Shown here: positions 45,059 to 53,696 of the stretch, in pieces
How positions within the stretch are numbered: the first letter of the stretch is position 1
Layout of the letters: each line of letters opens with the position of its first letter
Origin: Anaerolineae bacterium
Lineage (GTDB): Bacteria; Chloroflexota; Anaerolineae; Caldilineales; Caldilineaceae
Direction of reading: 5' to 3'
Assembly: GCA_030432295.1 (NCBI GenBank)
Contig: JAUIHI010000003.1
Span: 1 to 64,000 of the forward strand
DNA length: 64,000 nt
Position numbers and translations under genes: made by a program
The notes under the pieces: model-generated
The model's database searches: none
What the model was told of the DNA's origin: nothing
Seen by the model: the letters and a program-made list of their open reading frames with translations, nothing else

Positions 45059-45988
45059 ATGAATCACTCTGCCAAATCCGTACCTGTCACATCTGTCACC
45101 CCCTCTTTTAGCAGCAATTTGGCCGGTCTGATCAAAACCATGCGCCTGAAGCAATGGACAAAGAATGGGTTTGTCCTGGCCGGGCTGATCTTCGACGGCA
45201 AGCTCTTCGATCTGCCTATGGCTGGGGCTGTGCTGGTGGTGATGTTGGGTTTCTGCCTGATCTCCAGCAGCGTCTACATTCTCAACGATCTGGTGGACAT
45301 CGAAAAGGATCGTCTGCACCCGCGCAAGCGTCTGCGTCCCCTGCCCAGTGGACGGCTAAGCCCAGCCTTCGCCAAATGGAGCGCGCTGCTGCTGGCTGTT
45401 GTGAGTATCCTCGTCACCGGGCTGATCAATGCGTGGGCGGGGGCGATTGTCGCCAGCTACCTGATTCTGAATATCTGGTACAGCTTTCACCTGAAGAATC
45501 TGGTGATTATCGATGTAATGATGATTGCCGGCTTCTTTGTGCTGCGGGTGGTGGCCGGTGTGGTGACGGTGGATGTGAGCAACTTCAGCCCCTGGCTCTA
45601 TGTCTGTGTCAGCCTGCTGGCCCTCTTTCTGGGCTTTGGCAAACGCCGCCACGAATTCGCGCTGCTGGAAGAGGGCGCGGCCAGCCACCGGGCGAGCCTG
45701 GCCCACTACAATCTGCCCCTGCTCGACCAGATTCTGGGCATTGTCACTACCAGTGGGCTGCTGGCCTACACTCTCTATACTTTTGAAGCCAAGACCGCCC
45801 TGGCCCAGGACGGTCATATGCTGCTGACTGTACCCTTCATCCTCTACGCGGCTTTCCGCTACCTCTACCTGATCCACGTCGAAAAAAGGGGCGGTGCACC
45901 CGAAGATTTGCTCTTCGAGGACCGTCCCTTCTTGCTCTCTGTGCTGTTGTGGGGGGTGTCGGTGGTAGGAGTGATTTATCTGTGGTAG
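45059..45988 (+). CDS. UbiA prenyltransferase family, DPPR-synthase-like
   Basis: A 309-residue membrane enzyme with about eight or nine helices. The first aspartate motif is NDLVDIEKD (76-84), followed by DRLHPRKRLRPLPSG, the pattern of decaprenyl-phosphate phosphoribosyltransferases. A second motif DQILGIV lies near 223. Known relatives transfer phosphoribose to polyprenyl phosphate for cell-wall arabinan; a different aromatic substrate is possible. The start ATG 45059 lies at the end of short caaccaa repeats and lacks a clear ribosome site, so an inner start near Met61-encoding codons is unlikely but possible. Confidence 0.85.
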   Translation: MNHSAKSVPVTSVTPSFSSNLAGLIKTMRLKQWTKNGFVLAGLIFDGKLFDLPMAGAVLVVMLGFCLISSSVYILNDLVDIEKDRLHPRKRLRPLPSGRLSPAFAKWSALLLAVVSILVTGLINAWAGAIVASYLILNIWYSFHLKNLVIIDVMMIAGFFVLRVVAGVVTVDVSNFSPWLYVCVSLLALFLGFGKRRHEFALLEEGAASHRASLAHYNLPLLDQILGIVTTSGLLAYTLYTFEAKTALAQDGHMLLTVPFILYAAFRYLYLIHVEKRGGAPEDLLFEDRPFLLSVLLWGVSVVGVIYLW

Positions 45989-45996
45989 GAGTAGCA

Positions 45997-46050
45997 GTCA
46001 ACCAATGAACCAATCAACTATTCAACAAGTTGATTGGTTCATTGGTTGAC
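45997..46050. terminator. Perfect 23-bp palindromic stem between convergent genes
   Basis: The arms at 45997-46019 and 46028-46050 (gtcaaccaatgaaccaatca.. and exact complement) flank an 8-nt loop. It is between the UbiA stop and the PHP-fusion stop. It is AT-rich, unlike the other stems, and its caaccaa string also occurs before the UbiA start. Confidence 0.6.
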
Positions 46051-46064
46051 TGGTTCATTCTCAC

Positions 46065-47924
46065 TTATTTCCCCACAAACTCCGCCCACGGCCCTTCCAT
46101 TCCGTCCTCGGTGACGCCGTAGAAGACCCGGATGTTCTTGCCATCCCGGCGGGCCAGGTCGTAGCGCACCTTCCCTGCCCGGCTTTCAGAAGCGACCAGT
46201 CCCACATTGCCCTTCCACTGGACTTTGTTGGGGTCCACCGGGTGGTCCTCCACCTGGGCGATGGCGTAGTTCCACAGCTTGCGTGCGCCCTTGCGGGTGA
46301 CATTGCTCACCGAGCGGGCGTTGCGCAGATCGCTAACGACGTAGTAGTTGACGCCGTTGCGGTTCTCGCTGGAGACAATCTCCACACCCACCTGGGGCAG
46401 ATCGAAGGGATCACTCGTTGCCGAGGTTTTGGCCGAGGCTGTGTTATCGTTGCCGCGTCCAGAGCCACTGGAATTGCTACTGCCGCTACCTCGGCGGCGA
46501 CGGCGGCTGTTGCTGCTGCTACTGGACGCCGTTGTCGATGACTTTTCTGCGACAGCCGCGACCTCTGGCGCACCGCCCCGGCTGATCCCAGCGTTTTCCA
46601 GCACCAGGGCCACAATCTCATCCCGCACGGCCAGGCTGGTCTCGGCGTCGTTGCGCACGTAGAATTTGGACTGATCGAGACAATAGGGTTTCTCGTCGCC
46701 CTCGTCCACGCTCAAACGCAACACCTGGGCGTTGTTGCTCTGAGTCGTCTCAAAGCGTACCTCTAGCTGGGGCTGCAAACGTTCGGCAATCGCGGCCTGC
46801 AACTCTTTCTGCACCCCTTTGAGGTTGGAGAGACCCTTCACTGGCCCTTTGCGCACACTGGCCCCCACGTAGACCGCACCGCCATCCGTATTGGCAAAGG
46901 CGCACAGATCGGCCAGCACAGCCGCCTGACGCCCGCCCCGGACAGTGGCTGTCTCGTGGAAGCTCTGCACCTGATTTGGCCCTTCGGCCCGAGCCACGGC
47001 CAGATGATCGATGGGCTTGTCTTTGGGGCGATAGGCCCGGGTGCGGTCAAAATTGGTGCTGCGCAGAAGCTCTGCAATTGCCTCAAAGCTGGCTTCAGGC
47101 AGCAGCAGTTCTGTAACCCGGTCGCCCACGCCCAGCCGCTTGGGATTCTTGGGGTCGGCTATCAGCCGGTGTGCGTCACTGCCCTGAAGACAGTGCATTT
47201 TTCGGGCATATTCGGGCTTGCTACCGTTGAAGAAGCGGGGCGTGCTGCTGCGGCTGCGGCTCTCCAGGTCAGTCACTTCCAGCGCGACCAGATGCTCGTT
47301 CTGGGTGTAGGCAATTTTGGTCTGCCCGCCAAAGGGGAAATTGCGCATAGCCACGCCGTGGGTGCTGTTGGCGTGGGCCGCAATCGCCAAGCCACCGGCT
47401 TCGGTGATGATCTGATAGGCGTTGAGGACATCGGTGCTGGCCCCGGTCTCCGTGCTGCCCTGGTCCAGCTTCTCTGCCGGGACATTCAGGTCGAGCAGCA
47501 CGTGCTCCAGATGGCGCACGCTTGTCTCTGGGGGAAAGATGCCCAGGATGTGAAAACCAAAGGTGGCGGTAAATTCAAAGCCAGGCAGGACGAGGATTTT
47601 GTTGGCAAGGGTGCGCCATTCGTCAAGACGGCTCTTTTCCTCGTCGTTCAGCCGGTTCTGATCCTCTAGACGGGCCAGCCATTCGATCTCTTTGCGCACT
47701 GCGGCCACGCCCGCCACAGTGTTGTGATCGGTGATGGCTATAATGTCCAGTTCTTTCTCGTTTGCCTTGCGCAGCCATTCCAAATAGGTGACTTTGGGTT
47801 CTTCGTAGTCGTGGGAGGCCGGGGTATGCAGATGCATATCGGCTTTGAACCAGTGCAACTTCGAGGTGTCCGGGTTGGATGTGGAGGGGGCGGGGGTATT
47901 GGGTGTTTTTCTTCTTCTGCTCAC
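46065..47924 (-). CDS. PHP phosphoesterase fused to a Schlafen/AlbA_2-type domain
   Basis: A 619-residue protein. The PHP domain (about 25-310) has metal ligands H31, H33, H38, D66-H67, E117, H184 and D250-H252 (GSDAHR), an intact trinuclear site. Residues 320-435 match the AlbA_2 domain of Schlafen-like proteins ([26 protein letters not shown]), with E324 conserved. A low-complexity Ser/Arg linker (462-500) precedes a C-terminal beta-rich domain of about 110 residues I do not recognise. PHP domains hydrolyse phosphoesters and some Schlafen-type proteins are RNases, so a nuclease acting on RNA or nucleotides is likely, possibly in defence. Start is GTG 47924 without a clear ribosome site. It is alone on its strand. 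Confidence 0.8.
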   Translation of the reverse strand: MSRRRKTPNTPAPSTSNPDTSKLHWFKADMHLHTPASHDYEEPKVTYLEWLRKANEKELDIIAITDHNTVAGVAAVRKEIEWLARLEDQNRLNDEEKSRLDEWRTLANKILVLPGFEFTATFGFHILGIFPPETSVRHLEHVLLDLNVPAEKLDQGSTETGASTDVLNAYQIITEAGGLAIAAHANSTHGVAMRNFPFGGQTKIAYTQNEHLVALEVTDLESRSRSSTPRFFNGSKPEYARKMHCLQGSDAHRLIADPKNPKRLGVGDRVTELLLPEASFEAIAELLRSTNFDRTRAYRPKDKPIDHLAVARAEGPNQVQSFHETATVRGGRQAAVLADLCAFANTDGGAVYVGASVRKGPVKGLSNLKGVQKELQAAIAERLQPQLEVRFETTQSNNAQVLRLSVDEGDEKPYCLDQSKFYVRNDAETSLAVRDEIVALVLENAGISRGGAPEVAAVAEKSSTTASSSSSNSRRRRRGSGSSNSSGSGRGNDNTASAKTSATSDPFDLPQVGVEIVSSENRNGVNYYVVSDLRNARSVSNVTRKGARKLWNYAIAQVEDHPVDPNKVQWKGNVGLVASESRAGKVRYDLARRDGKNIRVFYGVTEDGMEGPWAEFVGK

Positions 47925-48417
47925 GAAAACCGTTCCATTTCTGAAAACTCAATGGGAGCGGCTGGCCTCGGGCAGACCCAGGCGTTCAAGCTGAAACAAA
48001 GGACCATCAAAAAGGCACGCGGCACCAAAGGCCGCGGCAAATTCAGTGGTGGCACACCGTCCCGCCCAATTAACAAGAAATGGCAAAAGACGTTTCGGCG
48101 CGCCGCTGTTCATCCTGCGCCTGGATCAGCAAATGTCCAGTCCGCACAAGGGGTAGATCCCAGTCACCGGTCCAGAGTCTGGCCTGGCTACAATGCGATC
48201 TACTGACAATCGTCCGATAATAATCATCGAACAATTGGGATTGTATGCCATTTGTCAAGAAAATAGCAAGTTTTGGTTGGGGTCGAATTCAGGTATACTG
48301 TGTCGACGAGCCATCTATGGCGGTACGCCTGTTTGAATCTGGTTGATTTGTGATGACTTTTTGGCAGTCATAAGAATGCAATGCCTGGCTACTTCGAGAG
48401 GATCGTGTGATTGCAAA
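47925..48417. other. 493-bp intergenic region, possible small basic ORF
   Basis: It lies between the divergent PHP fusion and a small membrane protein. An ATG frame 47952-48206 would give 84 residues rich in Lys/Arg (KKARGTKGRGKF), but it has no ribosome site and no recognisable family, so I do not call it. The rest looks less GC-rich than the window and holds no repeat I can define. Confidence 0.45.
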
Positions 48418-48612
48418 ATGATGCTTCCCGACTTTTGGCAGTGGTTGCTTCTGATTGGCCTGTTGTCGCTTTTGATTGCGCCGCCTGTAATGGCTCTGAT
48501 CTCCAAGGAGGCCCGTGGCTGGTCGAAGGCCCTGTGGGTGTTGATCTCTGCTGCGTTTAGTTTGATTGGCTACTTTGCCTACTACTTCCTTGTCGTAAAG
48601 AGAAGACGGTAG
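48418..48612 (+). CDS. Small two-helix membrane protein
   Basis: A 64-residue protein with helices around FWQWLLLIGLLSLLIAPPVM and ALWVLISAAFSLIGYFAYYFLVV, ending in KRRR. The second part (SKALWVL..GYFAYYF) resembles the PLDc_N two-helix module found before some phospholipase-D-like proteins. ATGATG at 48418; GAGAGGAT lies rather far upstream. It is followed by the frameshifted glycosyltransferase. Function unknown. Confidence 0.55.
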   Translation: MMLPDFWQWLLLIGLLSLLIAPPVMALISKEARGWSKALWVLISAAFSLIGYFAYYFLVVKRRR

Positions 48613-48671
48613 CATCTGACTATAGCATCAACCCATACATCCAACGACGTTTCCTGCCGAATGGACCAGCA

Positions 48672-49528
48672 ATGCCCTCCCCGAATGATATTCCCGTGTG
48701 GTGGCCTGCCCCAATCACGCCAGCGCCACCATCTGGCGTTGTGGTTGCCAGCGTCAACTACAATACAAGATCGATGATTGCGCGCCTGCTCTGGTCGCTC
48801 TATCGCTTTTTGGGCGACGAGCTGCGTTCGGTCGTCGTCGTGGACAACGGCTCGTCCGATGGCTCTGTCGAGTTGCTCCAGGCCGCAGCGGAGGCAGGTC
48901 TTTGCGAGTTGGTTCTCAATTTGCAGAACGCCATCACGGACTGGGCCTCAGTCAAGCCGTCTCCCATCTGGCCCAGGCGCAACCGACTCAGATCCAAGCC
49001 CAGCCTCAGACCGGGTCCCGGCCCTGGCTCTGGCTGCTCGACTCGGACTGTCTGGTCGCTCGTCCTGATGCCGCAACCGCTGCCGTCGCCGCAGCAGTTG
49101 CACAAAATGCCGCGCTGGTGGGCGAAGCCTTCTGGAATCAGTGGAACAATCGCAATCAGTTTGCCGGCTTCTCCCTGCTCCTCGATCCGGTCCGAGTCTG
49201 GCGGGCTGAGATCGGTCCAATCCCAGACGGCGGCGATCCCGTCGGTGACTTTGAGCAGTCGTGTGTGGAGAAGGGCGTGCCCAGCGTTTCGTTTCCCTTT
49301 ACGCGGGAGGGCTATCTCATCCACCGAGGACGCAGCACATTGGCCGCTGTGCGCGAACGGGGGGAAACGGCAACCCCCCTCTACGAATGGGCGCAGACCC
49401 ATTACGAAGCCCACTTTCAGGAAGCGCCCAACGCCGAAGCCCGTTATGCAGAATTGACGGAAGAATTCGAGCAGCAGGTTCCCGAATTGACGGCGGACGC
49501 GCTGATTCAGGCGTGTGGGAGGGGATGA
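48672..49528 (+). pseudogene. Glycosyltransferase family 2-like gene with a frameshift
   Basis: The frame from ATG 48672 encodes a GT2 start (VVVASVNYNT, VVVVDNGSSDGSVELL). After ELVLNLQN, near 48920-48935, that frame loses sense, and the second half (GLGLSQAVSHLAQA, WLWLLDSDCLVARPD, VPSVSFPFTREGYLIHRG) continues in the -1 frame to a stop at 49526-49528. Both halves together form a plausible GT2 protein of about 285 residues with the D-x-D-like DSDC. A single-base deletion, a sequencing error or programmed frameshifting would explain it. The downstream Imm5-like gene starts 6 bp after the stop. Confidence 0.7.
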
Positions 49529-49534
49529 GGAAGA

Positions 49535-50029
49535 ATGCGAGACGAGCGCTACATCGCTGTCCATCGGGGCGGCCCGTTGAGTTTGGAACGCCACCGGCTG
49601 CTGGCCGCGTGGGCTGCGGACTGCGCGGAGCGCGTACTTCCACTCTTTGCCGAACAAAATCCAAATGATAATCGACCCCGGCAGGCTATCGAGATGGCAC
49701 GGGCCTGGAGCAGGGGAGAAATCACAGTGGGGGAAGCCCGGGCCGCCAGTGTGGCCTCTCACACAGCGGCCCGGGAAGCGGATGAGGGCGCAGCACGCTT
49801 TGTCGCCCGTGCCGCTGGTCACGCGGTAGCCACGGCCCATATGGCCGACCACGCGCCGGGCGGGGCTGTCTATGCCCTGAAGGCTATCCGGTCTGCGGCT
49901 GTCCCAGCACAGGCTGATACCGTCGTCGCTCAGGAGCATCGCTGGCAGAAAGAGCATCTCCCCGACGAGATTCGGGAATTGGTGCTTTCCACCTTCGCTG
50001 GGAAGTTTGCCTATCTCAATACTCTGTAA
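49535..50029 (+). CDS. Imm5-like putative immunity protein
   Basis: A 164-residue all-helical protein. The pattern LLAAWAADCAERVLPLFAE, RPRQAIEMARAWSRGEITVGEAR and AAGHAVATAHMADHAPGGA recalls the Imm5-type putative immunity family, in which these blocks are conserved. It follows the broken glycosyltransferase by 6 bp. No polymorphic toxin gene is visible nearby, so it may be an orphan immunity gene or have another role. No obvious ribosome site beyond GGGATGAGGAAG just upstream, which is adequate. Confidence 0.7.
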   Translation: MRDERYIAVHRGGPLSLERHRLLAAWAADCAERVLPLFAEQNPNDNRPRQAIEMARAWSRGEITVGEARAASVASHTAAREADEGAARFVARAAGHAVATAHMADHAPGGAVYALKAIRSAAVPAQADTVVAQEHRWQKEHLPDEIRELVLSTFAGKFAYLNTL

Positions 50030-50165
50030 ACGAAGTTTTTGGCATTCCAGAAGTTCGGCTTTTTCCGAAAAGTTGAAACTTTCTGCGTCGAAAGGCCCGC
50101 GATTTTTTGCTGATTGTTCTTGACAGCGCCGTTTCCTTGGCCCCTTATCAGAGGACTAAAACCCA

Positions 50166-51035
50166 GTGCCCAATGCTATCACCCATACAACCATCCCCAC
50201 CAACGGCGTCAATCTGCACGTGGCCCAGGCCGGTCCCGCAGACGGCCCGCTGGTTATCCTTTTACACGGCTTCCCGGAGTATTGGGCCGGTTGGCGGCAG
50301 CAGATTCCTGCCCTGGCCGCAGCGGGCTATCGGGTTTGGGTTCCCGACCAGCGGGGCTACAATCTCAGCGACAAACCAGCGGACATTGCCGCCTATAATC
50401 TGGACCAGTTGGTCCTGGATGTGGTGGGGCTGATCGACGCCGCGGGTGTGGAGAAAGCGCTCGTCGTCGGCCACGACTGGGGCGCGGCGGTGGCCTGGTG
50501 GCTGGGAATCAAACACGCCCATCGGCTGGAGAAGCTGGCGATTCTCAACGTGCCTCATCCGTCTGTCCTGCGCCGCCGCTTCCGCACCCACTTCTCCCAA
50601 CTGCGCAAAAGCTGGTATATCTTCTTCTTCCAACTGCCCTGGCTACCCGAACGCCAACTCTCGCAAAATGGGGGTGAACGCTTCGCCAGGGGCATCCAGG
50701 CGGGATCGCCGCCCGGCGCGTTCAGCGAGGAAGATGTGCAGGGCTATCTGGCGGCCTGGGCACAGCCCGGCGCATGGACGGGGATGATCAACTGGTATCG
50801 GGCTTTGTTCCAGAAGCCGCCAGCCCGGGCCGCCAGCAACCGGGTCACAGTGCCCCTGCGCATCATCTGGGGTAAGCGGGATGTGGTGTTAGAATGGGAG
50901 ATGGCCGAGAGCAGTCTGGGCTTGTGTGATGGGGGCGAGCTGGTCTTCATCGACGAAGCCGCCCACTTCGTCCAGCACGACGCGCCGGAACGGGTGAACG
51001 AATTGCTGCTGGACTGGTTTCAGCAGAATACTTGA
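50166..51035 (+). CDS. Alpha/beta hydrolase, epoxide-hydrolase-like
   Basis: A 289-residue soluble hydrolase. The oxyanion motif is HGFPEYW, the nucleophile is the Asp of VVGHDWGAAVA (GHDWG is typical of epoxide and haloalkane hydrolases), the acid is in GKRD, and the His in AAHFVQHDAPE. A cap region spans about 130-215. Likely hydrolyses an epoxide or related ester. Start is GTG 50166 with AGAGGA about 11 nt before. Upstream, 50030-50165 contains partly palindromic gaagtttttgg / gctttttccg sequence. Confidence 0.88.
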   Translation: MPNAITHTTIPTNGVNLHVAQAGPADGPLVILLHGFPEYWAGWRQQIPALAAAGYRVWVPDQRGYNLSDKPADIAAYNLDQLVLDVVGLIDAAGVEKALVVGHDWGAAVAWWLGIKHAHRLEKLAILNVPHPSVLRRRFRTHFSQLRKSWYIFFFQLPWLPERQLSQNGGERFARGIQAGSPPGAFSEEDVQGYLAAWAQPGAWTGMINWYRALFQKPPARAASNRVTVPLRIIWGKRDVVLEWEMAESSLGLCDGGELVFIDEAAHFVQHDAPERVNELLLDWFQQNT

Positions 51036-51097
51036 AGTGAATCTGTGTAAATCCATTCTATCCGTGGACATCCGTGTCCTTTTTTGAGGAGAATCTT

Positions 51098-51796
51098 ATG
51101 CCATATATGGCCCCATACGTTGTCGGACACCGGGGCGCAGCAGGCGTGCAACCGGAAAATACTGTCGAAGGTTTCGAGTACGCCATCGGTCTGGGCTGTG
51201 AATATGTGGAGACCGATGTGCATCTGACCCTGGACGGCCATCTGGTCATCATCCACGACGACACCGTGGACCGCACCACCAACGGCAGCGGACGGGTGGG
51301 CGAGATGACCCTGGCCCAGTTGCGCGCCTTGGACGCGGGCCAGGGACGCCAGATTCCCCTGCTGCAAGAGGTGCTGGATGTGGTGCGGGCGCGGGCGATT
51401 CTGCTCTGCGAACTCAAAGGCCCCTTCACGCCGGACCCGGTGGCCCAGGCGGTGATGGCGAACCGGATGCAGGAGCAGGTCATCTTCACCTCCTTCCACT
51501 TTGGCCGCCTGGCCCGCATCAAACAGATCGATCCCCGCTTGCAGACCGGGGCCACCTTCGGCGATCCCCCCGCGGACGCGCTGGAAGAGGCCCTGGCCCT
51601 GGGCGCGAGTACAGTGGGAATCCATTACGCAAAGATGACCGAAGAGTTTGTCGTGCGTGCCCGCCGCCTGGGGCTGAACCTGCGCGCTTGGAACCCCGAC
51701 GAAGAAGCCGACATCCAGCGGATGATCGATTTGGGGCCGACAGGGATCAGCAGCAACCGGCCAGATCGGGTGATGAGGTTGTTGGGTCGGGGATAG
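51098..51796 (+). CDS. Glycerophosphodiester phosphodiesterase
   Basis: A 232-residue GDPD-family TIM barrel. The GHRGAAG..PENT start, YVETDVHLTLDGHLVIIHDD block and LLCELKGP supply the catalytic His pair and Ca2+/Mg2+ ligands. SSNRPDRV is the usual ending. It releases sn-glycerol-3-phosphate from deacylated phospholipids. GAGGAG lies before ATG 51098; a further in-frame ATG at 51074 is not needed. Cytosolic, no signal peptide. Confidence 0.92.
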   Translation: MPYMAPYVVGHRGAAGVQPENTVEGFEYAIGLGCEYVETDVHLTLDGHLVIIHDDTVDRTTNGSGRVGEMTLAQLRALDAGQGRQIPLLQEVLDVVRARAILLCELKGPFTPDPVAQAVMANRMQEQVIFTSFHFGRLARIKQIDPRLQTGATFGDPPADALEEALALGASTVGIHYAKMTEEFVVRARRLGLNLRAWNPDEEADIQRMIDLGPTGISSNRPDRVMRLLGRG

Positions 51797-51805
51797 CCTG
51801 TTTGA

Positions 51806-52093
51806 CTATGCCAGTTCGAGAAAGACTTCAGGGCGTTGCTCGGCAATACGGAGCAGCGTCCTGGCTGCGCCGCTGGGTGTTCGTCGTCCCTGCTCCCAAT
51901 CCTGCACCGTGCGCAGGCTCACACCCATCAACCCGGCAAAAGCAGATTGGGAAAGTTCCAGTTTGGCGCGAACTTCTTGAGCGGGAGCCGACTGGTGCAA
52001 TTTACGCGCGCGCAGTTCAATCTCCCCCGCCTTATATTGCTTGATTTCCCGAATGCCGTCCAGAATTTCCTGTCCGATGTTACGTTCAGCCAT
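51806..52093 (-). CDS. higA: XRE-family antitoxin, HigA-like
   Basis: A 95-residue helix-turn-helix protein. The DNA-binding segment LSQSAFAGLMGVSLRTVQDWEQGRR is the classic Cro/C1-type HTH of NadS/HigA antitoxins. An N-terminal helical part (NIGQEILDGIREIKQYKAG) is the expected toxin contact. It follows the toxin gene with an 8-bp overlap, and a 31-bp palindrome at 52400-52430 is its probable operator. Symbol by family resemblance. Confidence 0.88.
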   Translation of the reverse strand: MAERNIGQEILDGIREIKQYKAGEIELRARKLHQSAPAQEVRAKLELSQSAFAGLMGVSLRTVQDWEQGRRTPSGAARTLLRIAEQRPEVFLELA

Positions 52094-52397
52094 TTTTGAT
52101 TTCCTCTGCTATCCTTCTTAAGATGTGGGCCGGAATATTCTCTGTCTCGTTCTTTGCATACAAAGTCAAAAGCCAAATCTCATCATCTGCCTGCTTCCAA
52201 TAGTAGATGATCCGTGAGCCGCCACGTTTGCCCCGGCCTGCCATCGACCAGCGAAGTTTGCGGACACCACCGCTGCCTGGCACGATTGAGCCAGCACTTG
52301 GGCGTTGTAGCAGGTAGCCTTGCAAGCCCAGATATTCCTCTTCACTCATATAGTCGTATATGTGTCGGGTGAAGCTAGACGTTTCAATGAATATCAT
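52086..52397 (-). CDS. higB: RelE/HigB-type toxin
   Basis: A 103-residue protein of the RelE/ParE fold. ETSSFTRHIYDYMSEEEYLGL, GVRKLRWSMAGRGKRGGSRIIYYW and IWLLTLYAKNETENI match HigB-type toxins with the basic Arg/Lys strand used for mRNA cleavage on ribosomes. The toxin gene comes first, as in higBA. ATG 52397 lies two bases after the operator palindrome, so the transcript is probably nearly leaderless and lacks a ribosome site. The frame extends upstream to 52433 but only through the palindrome. Confidence 0.88.
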   Translation of the reverse strand: MIFIETSSFTRHIYDYMSEEEYLGLQGYLLQRPSAGSIVPGSGGVRKLRWSMAGRGKRGGSRIIYYWKQADDEIWLLTLYAKNETENIPAHILRRIAEEIKNG

Positions 52398-52399
52398 AC

Positions 52400-52433
52400 A
52401 CAGAGTATACGGCAGTGCCGTATACTCTGTCAA
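52400..52433 (-). promoter_or_regulatory. higBA promoter with overlapping perfect operator palindrome
   Basis: acagagtatacggca (52400-52414), a G, then its exact complement to 52430 form a 31-bp palindrome. On the minus strand TTGACA (52433-52428) and TATACT (52409-52404) are spaced by 18 bp and lie across it, so repressor binding would cover the promoter. The predicted start site falls at or next to ATG 52397. Confidence 0.75.
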
Positions 52434-52457
52434 GCAGAAAGTGAAACATTTATTTCG

Positions 52458-53597
52458 ATGAAAATCTCCGAAATCTCCCTAACCGTCCTCGAACTCCCCG
52501 GCAACACTTCTCTATTTTCTCTGGAAGAGCAGGGCGTCGGTGTAGACCGTTACTGGATTCCCCGCAGCCAGGGCGCGGCTGACGACCACATCCACCTGCT
52601 GCGGGTGCGTACCGACGAAGGCATCGAAGGTGTCTGCACTGTCGGCGACGCCCGCTACACCCAATTGCGCCGGGTCGAGTTGGAACAGCTGCGTCTGCTC
52701 TGCATTGGCGAGAATCCCTTCGACCGGGAGCGATTGGCCGAGAAGGTGGCCGCGGCCACCCGGGGAATGTTCTCCCGGCCCGGCTGGTGGGGCAGCTTTG
52801 ACAACTGCCTGTGGGACATTGCGGGCAAAGTTGCGGGGTTGCCTGTATACGCGCTGCTGGGCCGGGCGCGGGATAGTGCGCCTGCCTACTACAACAACCG
52901 GGGCGACGATCTGGACTTGATGATAGAGGACACCCTGCACGCGGTGGCGTTAGGCTTCCCTGGCGTAAAGGATCACTTCCGCAGGGATGCGAAGGAGAAT
53001 ATCATCTGGCAACAGGCCATGCGGGATGCTGTGGGGCCGGAGATCGCCCTCTTCCACGACGCGGCCATGGCCCACTACAACTACGCCGACGCGCTGCGGG
53101 TGGGGCGGGCGCTGGAAGAACTGGACTTCCGCTGGCTGGAAGAACCCATCCCCGACACCCGGCAGGGGGAGTTGCAGCAACTGGCCGCGGTCCTGGATAT
53201 TCCTATTCTGGCCTGCGAGACACTGATGAACGATGTGGACCTGAGTGCCCGTTGGCTGCTCTCCGGCGCGACAGACCTGCTGCGGGCCAATGCCCGCCAC
53301 GGCACAACGAACATTCTCAAACTGACCCACCTGGCCGAGATGCACGGCACGACGATTGAACTCAACGGTCCGGGGGGACTCTTCGGGCTGGTCCACGCCC
53401 ATCTCTGCGTCAGTCTGCGTAACAGCAGCTACTACGAATACTTCCCCGGCGGCACCCGGGACAAACTCGGCCAGGAGATTGGCCTGCTCAACCCGCCCCT
53501 GCCGGAGAACGGCTTCATCCGCCCGCCCGACGCACCGGGTTGGGGCGCGGAATGGGATTGGGCGCAGGTGGCGAAACGCACGGTAGAGGTGCTGTAG
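52458..53597 (+). CDS. Divergent enolase-superfamily protein
   Basis: A 379-residue protein with the MR/MLE capping and barrel layout. Barrel residues are K171-D-H173 where K-x-K is usual, D201 (FHDAA), E228 (LEEP) and E254 (ACET). The seventh-strand His-Gly is absent; the equivalent is ELNGPGG. Metal binding is probably kept but acid/base chemistry must differ, and it could have lost activity. The start is ATG 52458, 27 bp past the higBA palindrome, divergent from the toxin gene. Its role is unknown, but it belongs with the other sugar-acid enzymes in the window. Confidence 0.8.
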   Translation: MKISEISLTVLELPGNTSLFSLEEQGVGVDRYWIPRSQGAADDHIHLLRVRTDEGIEGVCTVGDARYTQLRRVELEQLRLLCIGENPFDRERLAEKVAAATRGMFSRPGWWGSFDNCLWDIAGKVAGLPVYALLGRARDSAPAYYNNRGDDLDLMIEDTLHAVALGFPGVKDHFRRDAKENIIWQQAMRDAVGPEIALFHDAAMAHYNYADALRVGRALEELDFRWLEEPIPDTRQGELQQLAAVLDIPILACETLMNDVDLSARWLLSGATDLLRANARHGTTNILKLTHLAEMHGTTIELNGPGGLFGLVHAHLCVSLRNSSYYEYFPGGTRDKLGQEIGLLNPPLPENGFIRPPDAPGWGAEWDWAQVAKRTVEVL

Positions 53598-53696
53598 TCA
53601 GCGCGCCGGTGTGGATGTCCCCAAAATCCGCCGGAAGAAGCCGTCCAGCGCCACGGCTTTGACATCCGCTTCGTGTACGAGTCTGATTCCCATCAT
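53598..53696 (-). CDS. Candidate 32-residue micro-ORF coupled to the papain-like gene
   Basis: The ATG overlaps the upstream stop as ATGA (53693-53696), and GGAGAGG lies 8 nt before it inside the preceding gene. The peptide starts MMGIRLVHEADVKAV and ends GTSTPAR. No family is recognisable. Coupling and ribosome site argue for translation; the small size means chance cannot be excluded. Confidence 0.3.
   Translation of the reverse strand: MMGIRLVHEADVKAVALDGFFRRILGTSTPAR

Noticed and set aside
47952-48206. An 84-codon basic ORF
   Set aside because: No ribosome site, family or coupling. Composition alone is not enough to call it a gene.
50030-50100. Possible hairpin element (gaagtttttgg..ctttttccg)
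   Set aside because: Arms are short and imperfect and similarity to the 19201 element is weak.
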